Positions 23,243 through 29,556 of a DNA stretch of 29,556 nt are shown in pieces. The position numbers were made by a program, and so were the translations under genes. Location: the NCBI GenBank assembly GCA_045542755.1, contig JAZQLP010000158.1, positions 1 through 29,556 on the forward strand. Reading direction: 5' to 3'. The stretch's first letter is position 1. The number at the start of each line of letters is the position of its first letter. The notes below the pieces were generated by a model that was given only the letters and a program-made list of their open reading frames with translations, searched no databases and had not been told where the DNA came from. This stretch comes from JAZQLP01 sp045542755 (lineage in GTDB: Bacteria > Bacillota > Clostridia > Oscillospirales > UBA644).

Positions 23243-24145
23243 TTATTTATAGATGTCGAAGTAGCCGTCCTTCTTCAGGCAAGCGATCAGATGATCTGCA
23301 GTGTCCTTGTCAAGACCTTTCGCGGGGCGACGGAGGGCGGTACCGCAGTCTACGCCGTATTCCTGCATAACCACCTTGAGGGGAGCCTGAACAGAGGTAA
23401 GCATGTGTTGTTTCATAATGGTGATGAAGTGGTTTATTCTGCGCTGCTCGTGCATTGCGTCTACCAGATTATTTGCCTTAAAATCGTTCCATACCTTCAC
23501 GAAGCCTGCGGGCATTACGTTGGGGAAGGCGCCGATATTTCCGTCGGCCCCCGCAATAATTGCGTGAAGCATCATGGCGTCGTGGCCCATAAATACCATC
23601 TTGTCGGGATTGAATTCCTTGAATTTACCGAGAATCTCAAGGTTGTCAACGGTATATTTTAATCCTACGATATTGGGGATTTTATAAAGCTCAAGAATGT
23701 TGTTGTAATTGAGCACAGTTCCTTCGGAATTGTTGTAGACGAGGAAAGGCAGGTCGGTGGACAGAGCAATGGCCTTGAAATATTCAAGTACTAAGCCAAT
23801 ATCGTGTTTGTAATAGAAGGGAGAAACAGCGGAAATGCCGTCTGCGCCTACCTTTTCTGCATGCTTTGCCATACGTACTGCAGAATCAGTTGCTGTGGTG
23901 CCTACGTGGGCGATTACTTGGGCTCTGCCTGCAGACGCCTTAACTACGGCTTCTACTACTTGCATACGCTCTTCTTCGCTCATCACCATGCCTTCGCCGG
24001 TGCTTCCGTTTACGTAAAAGCCGGTTGCTCCTCTTTCTACCTGAAAGTCTACTATTTCTTTGATAGCGGATTCTCTTATGCTTCCGTCCTCGTTAAAGGG
24101 GGTGAGGATAGCAGAAAATACACCCTGATTTATAACGGTTTTCAT
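23243..24145 (-). CDS. DapA/NanA-family lyase, probable N-acetylneuraminate lyase with altered substrate residues
   Basis: A 300-aa class I aldolase of the dihydrodipicolinate synthase/N-acetylneuraminate lyase family. G-S-T-G-E (47-51), Tyr137 (L-V-Y-N) and the Schiff-base Lys163 (G-L-K-Y-T) are present. The context (AGE epimerase, nagA, nagB) suggests cleavage of sialic acid to ManNAc and pyruvate. However, the residues that in E. coli NanA contact the glycerol tail (Asp191-Glu192 and Ser208) align here with Asp189-Ala190 and Ala206, so the substrate may be a different 2-keto-3-deoxy sugar acid. It starts 21 bp after nagA and precedes the epimerase by 12 bp. Confident on family, less on substrate. 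Confidence 0.82.
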   Translation of the reverse strand: MKTVINQGVFSAILTPFNEDGSIRESAIKEIVDFQVERGATGFYVNGSTGEGMVMSEEERMQVVEAVVKASAGRAQVIAHVGTTATDSAVRMAKHAEKVGADGISAVSPFYYKHDIGLVLEYFKAIALSTDLPFLVYNNSEGTVLNYNNILELYKIPNIVGLKYTVDNLEILGKFKEFNPDKMVFMGHDAMMLHAIIAGADGNIGAFPNVMPAGFVKVWNDFKANNLVDAMHEQRRINHFITIMKQHMLTSVQAPLKVVMQEYGVDCGTALRRPAKGLDKDTADHLIACLKKDGYFDIYK

Positions 24146-24166
24146 AATGCGTTCAATTCCTTTATC

Positions 24167-25360
24167 TTAATTTCTTACCGATATTTTGCCGTCAAGAATT
24201 ACCGTCGTGACTTGGATATCCTTGTCCAAAATGACAAAATCGCCTTTTTTACCCTCTTCGATACTTCCTATCTGCTTGTCCATACCGATTATTCTTGCAG
24301 GTATCAGGGATGCCATTTTCACCGCCTCGTAGAGGGGGGCGGGGGTAAGCTTGACCATAGTTCTTACCAAGTGAGATGTTGTGGAAAGGCTTCCTGCAAA
24401 ACAGCTTCTGTCGGGCATGACCGCAACGTTTCTTTCAATGGTCAGCCAGTGGTCGCAGATGGGGTCGTAGACCTTTTCGCCTTCCCTGTATTGCTTACCG
24501 CCGTATCTGATACAGTCGGTTACAAGGGCGATTTTGTCGGAGCCTTTTATTTTATAGATAAGCTGAAGCAGTTCACGGGGGAGGTGGGCGCCGTCACCTA
24601 TTATCTCCACGTCAAGCTCGTCGCGGAGAAATGCCGCTTCAACCAATCCTCCTTCTCTGAAGGGGGCGTTTCTGTGGACTATTGAGCAGCTTGAATAAAG
24701 GTGGGTCACACTTTTATAGCCGTGGTTTATTGCTTCTTCCGCCTCTTCGGTGGTTGCATCGGAGTGGCCGATACTTACACTTATGCCTCTCTTTTCCAGA
24801 GCCTCGCCCATTTCCAATGCGCCGTCAAGCTCGCAAGCGATTGCCCAACGGATTATATGGGGAGTTGCGTTGAGGATGGCTTCGTATTCCTCAGCCTTGG
24901 GCAGACGGATTATCTCTGGAATCTGCGCTCCTGCCTGGGCGGGGGCAAAGTAGGGGCCTTCCATATGTATGCCTGCCAGGTGGGGGATACCTTCTATGGA
25001 ATCTTCTCTATCTTTATATTCGTTATAGAATTTGATGACCTTGAGGTAGGTTTCGAGAGTGGCGCTGCTGAAGGTGGGAACTATCGTTGTGGTTCCTCCC
25101 TTGTGGTGAGCGCGGAGGATCTCGTTAAAAGCCTCTTCGGTTCCGTCTATAAATTCGTGTCCCACGCCGCCGTGAACGTGTATGTCCACAAAGCCGGGAG
25201 CAAGATAATTTCCTTTTGCGGAAATTATCTCACTGTAGTCTGCCTCGGGATAAGCTCCCGTGCCTATTGTTTTGATGACCCCGTCCTGGCATATAACGTA
25301 TCCGTTTTCAAGATAGCCGTCTTTAAGGACGAGAGTGGCATCTTTTATAAGGGTTTTCAT
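24167..25360 (-). CDS. nagA: N-acetylglucosamine-6-phosphate deacetylase
   Basis: Cytoplasmic metal-dependent amidohydrolase giving glucosamine-6-phosphate and acetate. The 397-aa product has H-x-H at 61 and 63 (D-I-H-V-H-G), the metal-binding H-M-E-G-P block, S-I-G-H-S-D-A, a T-H-L segment, G-D-G-A-H-L-P and the catalytic aspartate in V-T-D-C. The canonical T-H-L-F-N-A-M reads T-H-L-Y-S-S-C and V-T-D-(S/A)-M reads V-T-D-C-I, so this is a somewhat divergent member. It starts 8 bp after nagB, without an obvious Shine-Dalgarno, implying coupling. The substrate needs a kinase or phosphotransferase system that is not in the window. Confidence 0.9.
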   Translation of the reverse strand: MKTLIKDATLVLKDGYLENGYVICQDGVIKTIGTGAYPEADYSEIISAKGNYLAPGFVDIHVHGGVGHEFIDGTEEAFNEILRAHHKGGTTTIVPTFSSATLETYLKVIKFYNEYKDREDSIEGIPHLAGIHMEGPYFAPAQAGAQIPEIIRLPKAEEYEAILNATPHIIRWAIACELDGALEMGEALEKRGISVSIGHSDATTEEAEEAINHGYKSVTHLYSSCSIVHRNAPFREGGLVEAAFLRDELDVEIIGDGAHLPRELLQLIYKIKGSDKIALVTDCIRYGGKQYREGEKVYDPICDHWLTIERNVAVMPDRSCFAGSLSTTSHLVRTMVKLTPAPLYEAVKMASLIPARIIGMDKQIGSIEEGKKGDFVILDKDIQVTTVILDGKISVRN

Positions 25361-25368
25361 CTGTTTGA

Positions 25369-26127
25369 TTACTGATATTTTGCAAGGAGAGCTTCGTCAC
25401 ACTTGGAAGCAGATCCTTCGTCGATAACAACGTGGGTGCAACCGTGGTTCTTAAGAAGGGTTGCGGGAACCATAGGATCGATCTTGTCGCTGCTGAGTGT
25501 GTTGTAGATAGCGTCAGCCTTTCTAGCGCCGGGAACTGCACAAACGATAGTCTTGCACTTCATGATCTGGCCGCAGGTCATGGAAATAGCCTGCTTGGGA
25601 ACGTCGTCAACGGTAGCGAACCAACCTTCGCCAACCTGTTGCTTTTTACAGGTATCGTTAAGGTTAACAACGTGATAAGCGCCTTCCTTGTCAAACATTG
25701 CAGGGGGATCGTTGAATGCGATGTGAGCGTTTTCACCGATACCGATAGCGCCTACGTCAATGGGATGAGTTGCAAGTTCTTCTTCAAGCATCTTGGGGTT
25801 TTCTTCAACGTCGCCTTCTCCGTTTACAAATACGGCTCTCTTGAGAGGAACCTTGGATACGAAACGCTCCTTAAGGTACTTGCGGAAGGAAGCGATGTGA
25901 CTTTCGGGAAGGGCTACGTACTCGTCAAGGTGGTACATAGTTACCTTGGTCCAGTCTATATTCTTGTTTGCGATAAGTGCTTCAAAGGTGGAAAACTGAG
26001 AAGAGCCGGTAGATGCAAGATAGTTTGCCTCGCCTCTTTCCTTAATAGCCTCAATAAGACCTTCTGCAATAAGGTCAGCGGCTACCTGGCCAAGTTCTTT
26101 TTCGGTTTTTAAAACATGTACTTTCAT
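25369..26127 (-). CDS. nagB: glucosamine-6-phosphate deaminase (NagB-type, divergent active site)
   Basis: A 252-aa sugar-phosphate isomerase/deaminase taking glucosamine-6-phosphate to fructose-6-phosphate and ammonia. Family blocks are Y-L-A-S-T-G-S-S (36-43), L-D-E-Y-V at 67-71 (Asp68, equivalent to E. coli Asp72) and G-I-G-E-N-A-H-I-A-F-N-D at 129-140. The E. coli residues Asp141 and Glu148 align with Asn133 and Asp140; His135 is kept. First gene of the operon. The ATG at 26127 is preferred over an upstream in-frame start (26154) because a strong AGGAGG lies just before it. Relatives of this subgroup are annotated as deaminases, but the changed residues leave room for a related isomerase activity. 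Confidence 0.86.
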   Translation of the reverse strand: MKVHVLKTEKELGQVAADLIAEGLIEAIKERGEANYLASTGSSQFSTFEALIANKNIDWTKVTMYHLDEYVALPESHIASFRKYLKERFVSKVPLKRAVFVNGEGDVEENPKMLEEELATHPIDVGAIGIGENAHIAFNDPPAMFDKEGAYHVVNLNDTCKKQQVGEGWFATVDDVPKQAISMTCGQIMKCKTIVCAVPGARKADAIYNTLSSDKIDPMVPATLLKNHGCTHVVIDEGSASKCDEALLAKYQ

Positions 26128-26178
26128 TATTTTGTCCTCCTGAGTTTTATACAAGCGTCCGAAGTTACTCAGACATAT

Positions 26179-26193
26179 AGTATTATTTATACT
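26179..26193. promoter_or_regulatory. inverted repeat at the operon start site, possible operator
   Basis: AGTAT-TATTT-ATACT, a 5-bp-arm inverted repeat lying immediately downstream of the -10 box, where a repressor would block initiation. It does not match the known NagR/YvoA site closely. No repressor gene of the GntR, ROK or RpiR type is in the window. Confidence 0.35.
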
Positions 26194-26195
26194 TC

Positions 26196-26224
26196 ATTAT
26201 AAAGTGTAACATGGGTAAAAGCAA
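26196..26224 (-). promoter_or_regulatory. promoter of the nagB-nagA-lyase-epimerase-uxaE operon
   Basis: Minus strand: TTGCTT (26224-26219), 17 bp, TATAAT (26201-26196). Transcription would start near 26189, giving a leader of about 60 nt before nagB. No other promoter-like gap exists inside the five-gene operon. Confidence 0.7.
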
Positions 26225-26281
26225 GGGTGAGGGAGTAATGTTTGAAAAAAATTGCTAAAATTTTTGCTCTGACTGTCGTTT

Positions 26282-26965
26282 TTATCGGGATTTTAAGGCC
26301 TCCCTCAGCTTTTCAATGGCGGATTTTTCTATTCGACTTACGTAGGAACGGGATATACCCATTTGCTCTGCCGTAGCCTTCTGGGTCAGGGGAGAGGCGT
26401 TGATTCCGTATCGTAGTTTAATGAGTTGTCTTTCCCGTGGATCAAGTACTTTGTCAACGGCTTCTGCCAGAGCGGCCTTTCTTTCTCTTGAGCAAATATC
26501 CTCTAAAATGGACTCCTCACCATCCTCTTCTGCGGTAAGAATATCCGCCAAAGTGAGAGCGTTTCCGTCCTTATCCGTATCTATCTGTTCGTTTATGGAT
26601 ACCTCTCCGGCCGTTTTCTTTTTTGATCGGAAGTACATCAAAATCTCGTTTTTTATGCATTTTGAAGCGTAAGTTCCCAGCTTTACCTTTTTCCCCGCTT
26701 TAAAACTGTCTATGGCCTTTATCAGTCCTATTGTTCCTATGGATATAAGGTCGTCTTGTTCTTCGGAAGAAGAATAATATTTTTTTACTATGTGGGCTAC
26801 AAGTCGAAGATTCCGTTCCACAAGAAGGTTTCTTGCGGCTTTACTTCCTTGGGATAACAAAATGAGCTGTTCTTCTTCCTCTTTTTCGCTGAGAGGTGGG
26901 GGAAATCCCGTTTTTTCCGTTATGTGTAAAATGAGAAAGATGAAACTTAAGGCCGTTTCGAACAT
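26282..26965 (-). CDS. sigK: sporulation sigma factor, SigK type
   Basis: RNA polymerase sigma-70-family factor for late mother-cell gene expression in sporulation. The 227-aa product begins with a short hydrophobic leader (about 20 residues, L-S-F-I-F-L-I-L) like the pro-sequence removed to activate sigma-K. P-P-P-L-S-E-K-E-E-E follows. Region 2 contains N-L-R-L-V-A-H-I-V-K-K-Y, D-L-I-S-I-G-T-I-G-L-I-K-A and N-E-I-L-M-Y-F-R. Region 4 (about 175-225) has I-K-L-R-Y-G-I and S-R-S-Y-V-S-R-I-E-K. Sigma-E is the alternative, but the leader and the P-x-P-L-S junction fit sigma-K better. Shine-Dalgarno AGAGG is 6 nt before the ATG. The gene is uninterrupted: no skin element. It reads away from the exporter gene. 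Confidence 0.85.
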   Translation of the reverse strand: MFETALSFIFLILHITEKTGFPPPLSEKEEEEQLILLSQGSKAARNLLVERNLRLVAHIVKKYYSSSEEQDDLISIGTIGLIKAIDSFKAGKKVKLGTYASKCIKNEILMYFRSKKKTAGEVSINEQIDTDKDGNALTLADILTAEEDGEESILEDICSRERKAALAEAVDKVLDPRERQLIKLRYGINASPLTQKATAEQMGISRSYVSRIEKSAIEKLREALKSR

Positions 26966-27106
26966 TAAGAACCTCTATTCTGCCGCAACTCCTTCTGCGG
27001 CTGAAAAATGTATTAATGTATATGAAGCAAAATAAGGTAGTATGAAAACGGGGCCGAAATAGGTTTAAGCGAATCTAAACTTTTTATTAATCATTCCACA
27101 TTTATC

Positions 27107-27136
27107 TTGACACATGGGGATTTTTTTTGATACATT
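27107..27136 (+). promoter_or_regulatory. possible upstream promoter
   Basis: TTGACA (27107-27112), 18 bp including a T8 run, TACATT (27131-27136). Five of six bases match in the -10. It reads toward the ABC exporter gene and would act in tandem with the stronger promoter at 27190. Confidence 0.4.
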
Positions 27137-27189
27137 TTGAATGTTTGCGGAGTTTAAAAATTCTTGAGTGTAAAAAACGGTTAAAACAC

Positions 27190-27218
27190 TTGATTTTGCC
27201 TCAATGATGTAGTATAAT
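27190..27218 (+). promoter_or_regulatory. promoter of the ABC exporter gene
   Basis: TTGATT (27190-27195), exactly 17 bp, TATAAT (27213-27218). The expected start near 27225 gives a leader of about 80 nt before ATG 27307. Confidence 0.75.
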
Positions 27219-27306
27219 AAAACAGCAAGGGAAGTCTGCGCGTAACCACGAATTGTTGGCACCTGTGTTATTAAAAGTTTAATTTGCAGAAAGGGATGAG
27301 ATAGAG

Positions 27307-29556
27307 ATGGACATAAACGTGCGCAAGTATAACAAGCAGCGTTTGTCTAACGAGAATAGAAAGAGCAAAAAGCTTCCCGACTATCTCATTACCGTTTTTA
27401 CCGACAGAGGCATTTCCTATTGTGATTTAAAGGTTTTTGAATACACGGATATGGACGGGGAGATGCAATACGCCGACGGCTTGGTTGCTTTTGACGATAA
27501 CCGCTTATACGTCGTTACGGGAAAAGAGCATTTTGTAAAAAAGCCCTTTGGTAAGTCATTTGTAAAATACGAAGTGACAGATTTCTCCGAATATCTTCTT
27601 GAGGATATTGACAGCCTGGAGGTTGAGAGATTTATTGCCTCTGCCCGTCTTATGGGAATGAAAAAGTCTTCTTTGGACGGGGAAAAGAAAGAATATAAAG
27701 AGCTTGCCTACTTCTCTTTGGGAACGGCGGGCAAAATCGACAGGTTTGTTCGCAATTATAAGGCGTTTAAGGATGGAGGAGAGCCCTCGGAAGATGAAAC
27801 CAAAGACAGATTCTGTCCCAAATGCGGATCGAGATATCCCAATAGCGACAGGCCTGTTTGTCCCAAATGTCTGGATAAGCGTTCCTTGACATTAAGACTT
27901 CTCGGATTTTTAAAATATTATTATAAGCAGGTAGCGGTATTTTTTGTTTTTTTACTGCTTTCCTCTGTTTTTGCTGTTTTGTCGCCCTACATAGGAACGA
28001 AGATGCTTTATGATGACGTTCTTACGGATAGCGGTTTTACCCTTTTCGGTAAGCCTCTTTACGGCGAAATAGCCCTGGTACTGTTGATGATTATAGGGGT
28101 AAGAGTTATAGCCTTGCTTCTTACGATTTCTCAAAATTGGGTATCGGCCAAAATCGCGCCGTATATGATATACGACCTTAAATTAAAGATATTTTCTGCT
28201 ATGCAGAGGCTTTCTTTGAGCTTTTACACCAGTAAGCAGACGGGTTTTCTTATGGAAAGAGTAACCAGAGATGCCCAGAACGTATACTGGTTTTTTATGG
28301 ACTCGTTGCCATACGTATTAATAAACGTTACCAAATTCGCAGTTATCCTCGTTATTATGATTACCATGGATTGGAAGCTTACGGTGGCTATTGTTGCCGT
28401 AATGCCGTTACTTCTTATTTCATGGCGATTTATCCGTAAGCTGTCCCACCGTTTATACCATTCCTGGTGGACACAGCAGGCTCGCATGACCTCGCTTATA
28501 AGCGATACTATGAACGGTCAGCGTATCATAAAAGCTTTCGGTAAAGAGGATGAAGAGGCGGAAAGGTTTGGCGCGTATTCGGCCAGAACCACTGGTTCAA
28601 AAATGAAGGCCGATATTTTCAGCGGAACCACAGGACCCTTGCTGGGACTTATTCCCATAATATCCCATATGTTTGTTCTGGCTGTAGGCGGCGTTATGAT
28701 CGTTAACGGTAACGAAGGCATGACCTTCGGTGAACTCATGACCTTCGCTACTTATATGGACATGCTTTATGCTCCCCTGGATTTCTTCTCGGGCATGATA
28801 CATATGTATGCCAGATGTATGGATTCTACCCAGAGAATTTTCGAAGTCATAGACTCCGTGCCCGAGGTTTCCGAAAGCGATGACCCCATACCCATGGAAA
28901 AGATGAATGGCGACATTGAGGTCAAAAACGTAATGTTTGAGTATGAACCCGGCCGCCCTGTTATAAAAAATCTGTCCCTCAGTGTTAAAGCGGGACACAT
29001 GGTAGGTATAGTAGGCCGTACGGGTGCGGGTAAAAGTACCATTGTTAACCTTATTGCCCGCTTGTACGATGTAAAAGAAGGACAAATTACAATTGACGGG
29101 GTAGACGTCAGAAGAATACCCTTCAAGGATATGAAAAACAATATCGGCATCGTTTCCCAGGAAATATATCTTTTCAGTGGAAGCATAGCCGATAATATCA
29201 GATATGCCCGCCCCGAGGCTTCTATGGAAGAGGTTGTTGCGGCGGCAAAGGCCGCATCGGCTCATGATTTCATAATGAAGCTTCCCGATGGGTACGAAAC
29301 GAGAGTCGGCTCGGGCGGTCAGGACCTTTCGGGCGGAGAAAAGCAGCGCATATCCATTGCCAGAACCGTAATACAGAACCCCGGTATACTTATTCTTGAC
29401 GAAGCTACCGCCGCAATGGACACCGAAACGGAACGCCGAATCCAGGAATCCATACATTCTCTTCAGGAAGGCAGAACCACTATCGCAATAGCTCACAGAC
29501 TTTCCACCCTCCGCGACGCGGACGTTTTGGCCGTAATAGACCACGGAGAGATGAAG
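27307..29556 (+). CDS. ABC-type exporter half-transporter with N-terminal zinc-ribbon extension (partial at right edge)
   Basis: 750 codons are present and the frame runs off the window. Residues 1 to about 168 form a hydrophilic, charged region with beta-rich stretches (G-L-V-A-F-D-D-N-R-L-Y-V-V-T), perhaps a PH-like fold. Then comes a zinc ribbon C170-x2-C173...C185-x2-C188. Residues about 205-480 hold six membrane helices of the MsbA-like exporter type. The ATPase has Walker A G-R-T-G-A-G-K-S-T (570-578), a Q loop (V-S-Q-E), the signature L-S-G-G-E-K-Q-R (674-681), Walker B I-L-I-L-D-E-A and the H loop A-I-A-H-R-L-S. The only in-frame start after the TAA at 27280 is ATG 27307. Lipid, peptide or drug export is possible; the substrate is unknown. 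A partner half-transporter may lie just downstream. Confidence 0.92.
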   Translation, partial: MDINVRKYNKQRLSNENRKSKKLPDYLITVFTDRGISYCDLKVFEYTDMDGEMQYADGLVAFDDNRLYVVTGKEHFVKKPFGKSFVKYEVTDFSEYLLEDIDSLEVERFIASARLMGMKKSSLDGEKKEYKELAYFSLGTAGKIDRFVRNYKAFKDGGEPSEDETKDRFCPKCGSRYPNSDRPVCPKCLDKRSLTLRLLGFLKYYYKQVAVFFVFLLLSSVFAVLSPYIGTKMLYDDVLTDSGFTLFGKPLYGEIALVLLMIIGVRVIALLLTISQNWVSAKIAPYMIYDLKLKIFSAMQRLSLSFYTSKQTGFLMERVTRDAQNVYWFFMDSLPYVLINVTKFAVILVIMITMDWKLTVAIVAVMPLLLISWRFIRKLSHRLYHSWWTQQARMTSLISDTMNGQRIIKAFGKEDEEAERFGAYSARTTGSKMKADIFSGTTGPLLGLIPIISHMFVLAVGGVMIVNGNEGMTFGELMTFATYMDMLYAPLDFFSGMIHMYARCMDSTQRIFEVIDSVPEVSESDDPIPMEKMNGDIEVKNVMFEYEPGRPVIKNLSLSVKAGHMVGIVGRTGAGKSTIVNLIARLYDVKEGQITIDGVDVRRIPFKDMKNNIGIVSQEIYLFSGSIADNIRYARPEASMEEVVAAAKAASAHDFIMKLPDGYETRVGSGGQDLSGGEKQRISIARTVIQNPGILILDEATAAMDTETERRIQESIHSLQEGRTTIAIAHRLSTLRDADVLAVIDHGEMK

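Larger units (their letters stand above)
26966..27306. other. divergent intergenic region between sigK and the ABC exporter
   Basis: 341 bp without a gene. It holds a hairpin GCCGCA (26982-26987) / TGCGGC (26996-27001) in the sigK leader, a good plus-strand promoter at 27190-27218 and a possible second one at 27107-27136. The minus-strand sigK promoter should be here, but I could not settle on a sigma-E or sigma-K match. The exporter leader (about 27225-27306) shows no recognised riboswitch. Confidence 0.6.

Noticed and set aside
20911..24685. Long plus-strand open frames (359, 397 and 293 aa) opposite the nag/uxaE operon
   Set aside because: They lie antisense to five well-identified enzymes, have low-complexity Val/Gly/Cys/Tyr-rich translations, no family motifs and no ribosome-binding sites. 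They result from codon bias on the coding strand.
26282..26965. A sigK interrupted by a skin-type element
   Set aside because: The frame is continuous from the leader through region 4, and no recombinase gene is nearby.

Overview
The window is typical of a spore-forming, low-to-mid GC Gram-positive anaerobe of class Clostridia, probably an Oscillospirales/Ruminococcaceae-like gut bacterium. This is inferred from the gene order topA-trmFO-plsX-ACP-rnc, a sigma-K-like factor with a short hydrophobic leader, a YpeB-type germination protein, a YhbD/bactofilin pair, a TM1266-family regulator, and host-glycan (amino sugar/sialic acid type) catabolism. I saw no tRNA or rRNA gene, CRISPR array, IS element or prophage.

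Layout. (1) 1-5637, plus strand: a tightly packed housekeeping run of topA (cut at the left edge, beginning at its catalytic tyrosine), trmFO, plsX, an acyl-carrier-protein-like gene that lacks the phosphopantetheine serine, rnc (preceded by two back-to-back hairpins) and an Elp3-type radical SAM gene. (2) 5727-10509: a mixed set of a Gfo/Idh/MocA oxidoreductase behind a leader with competing hairpins, a six-helix membrane protein, a dCMP/cytidine deaminase, a GH2 glycosidase and a secreted or anchored protein of unknown function. (3) 10528-14214: murC, a TM1266-family small regulator, cysK and mnmA, ending at a strong terminator. (4) 14215-14756: a 542-bp AT-rich gap, then an OmpR/PhoB-type response regulator and its sensor kinase, ending at a 17-bp-stem terminator. 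(5) 17432-18646: a near-perfect promoter overlapped by twin palindromic operators drives a YhbD-like HTH protein and a bactofilin. (6) 18645-18857, minus strand: a consensus promoter plus terminator delimit an apparent small RNA of about 178 nt that I do not recognise. (7) 19024-20415: ypeB.

(8) 20464-26127, minus strand: a five-gene operon in transcriptional order nagB, nagA, a NanA/DapA-type lyase, an AGE-family 2-epimerase and a UxaE-type hexuronate epimerase, from one promoter near 26196-26224. It looks like a route from sialic acid or another amino sugar to fructose-6-phosphate, but it has no visible kinase or transporter, its lyase has lost two residues that classical sialate lyases use, and its last gene belongs to a uronate family. 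(9) 26282-26965, minus: sigK. (10) 27307 to the right edge, plus: an ABC exporter with an unusual cytoplasmic N-terminal extension ending in a zinc ribbon, cut at the right edge.

The items most worth follow-up are the unrecognised small RNA, the serine-less ACP, the rnc leader hairpins, the hybrid amino-sugar/uronate operon and the extended ABC exporter.
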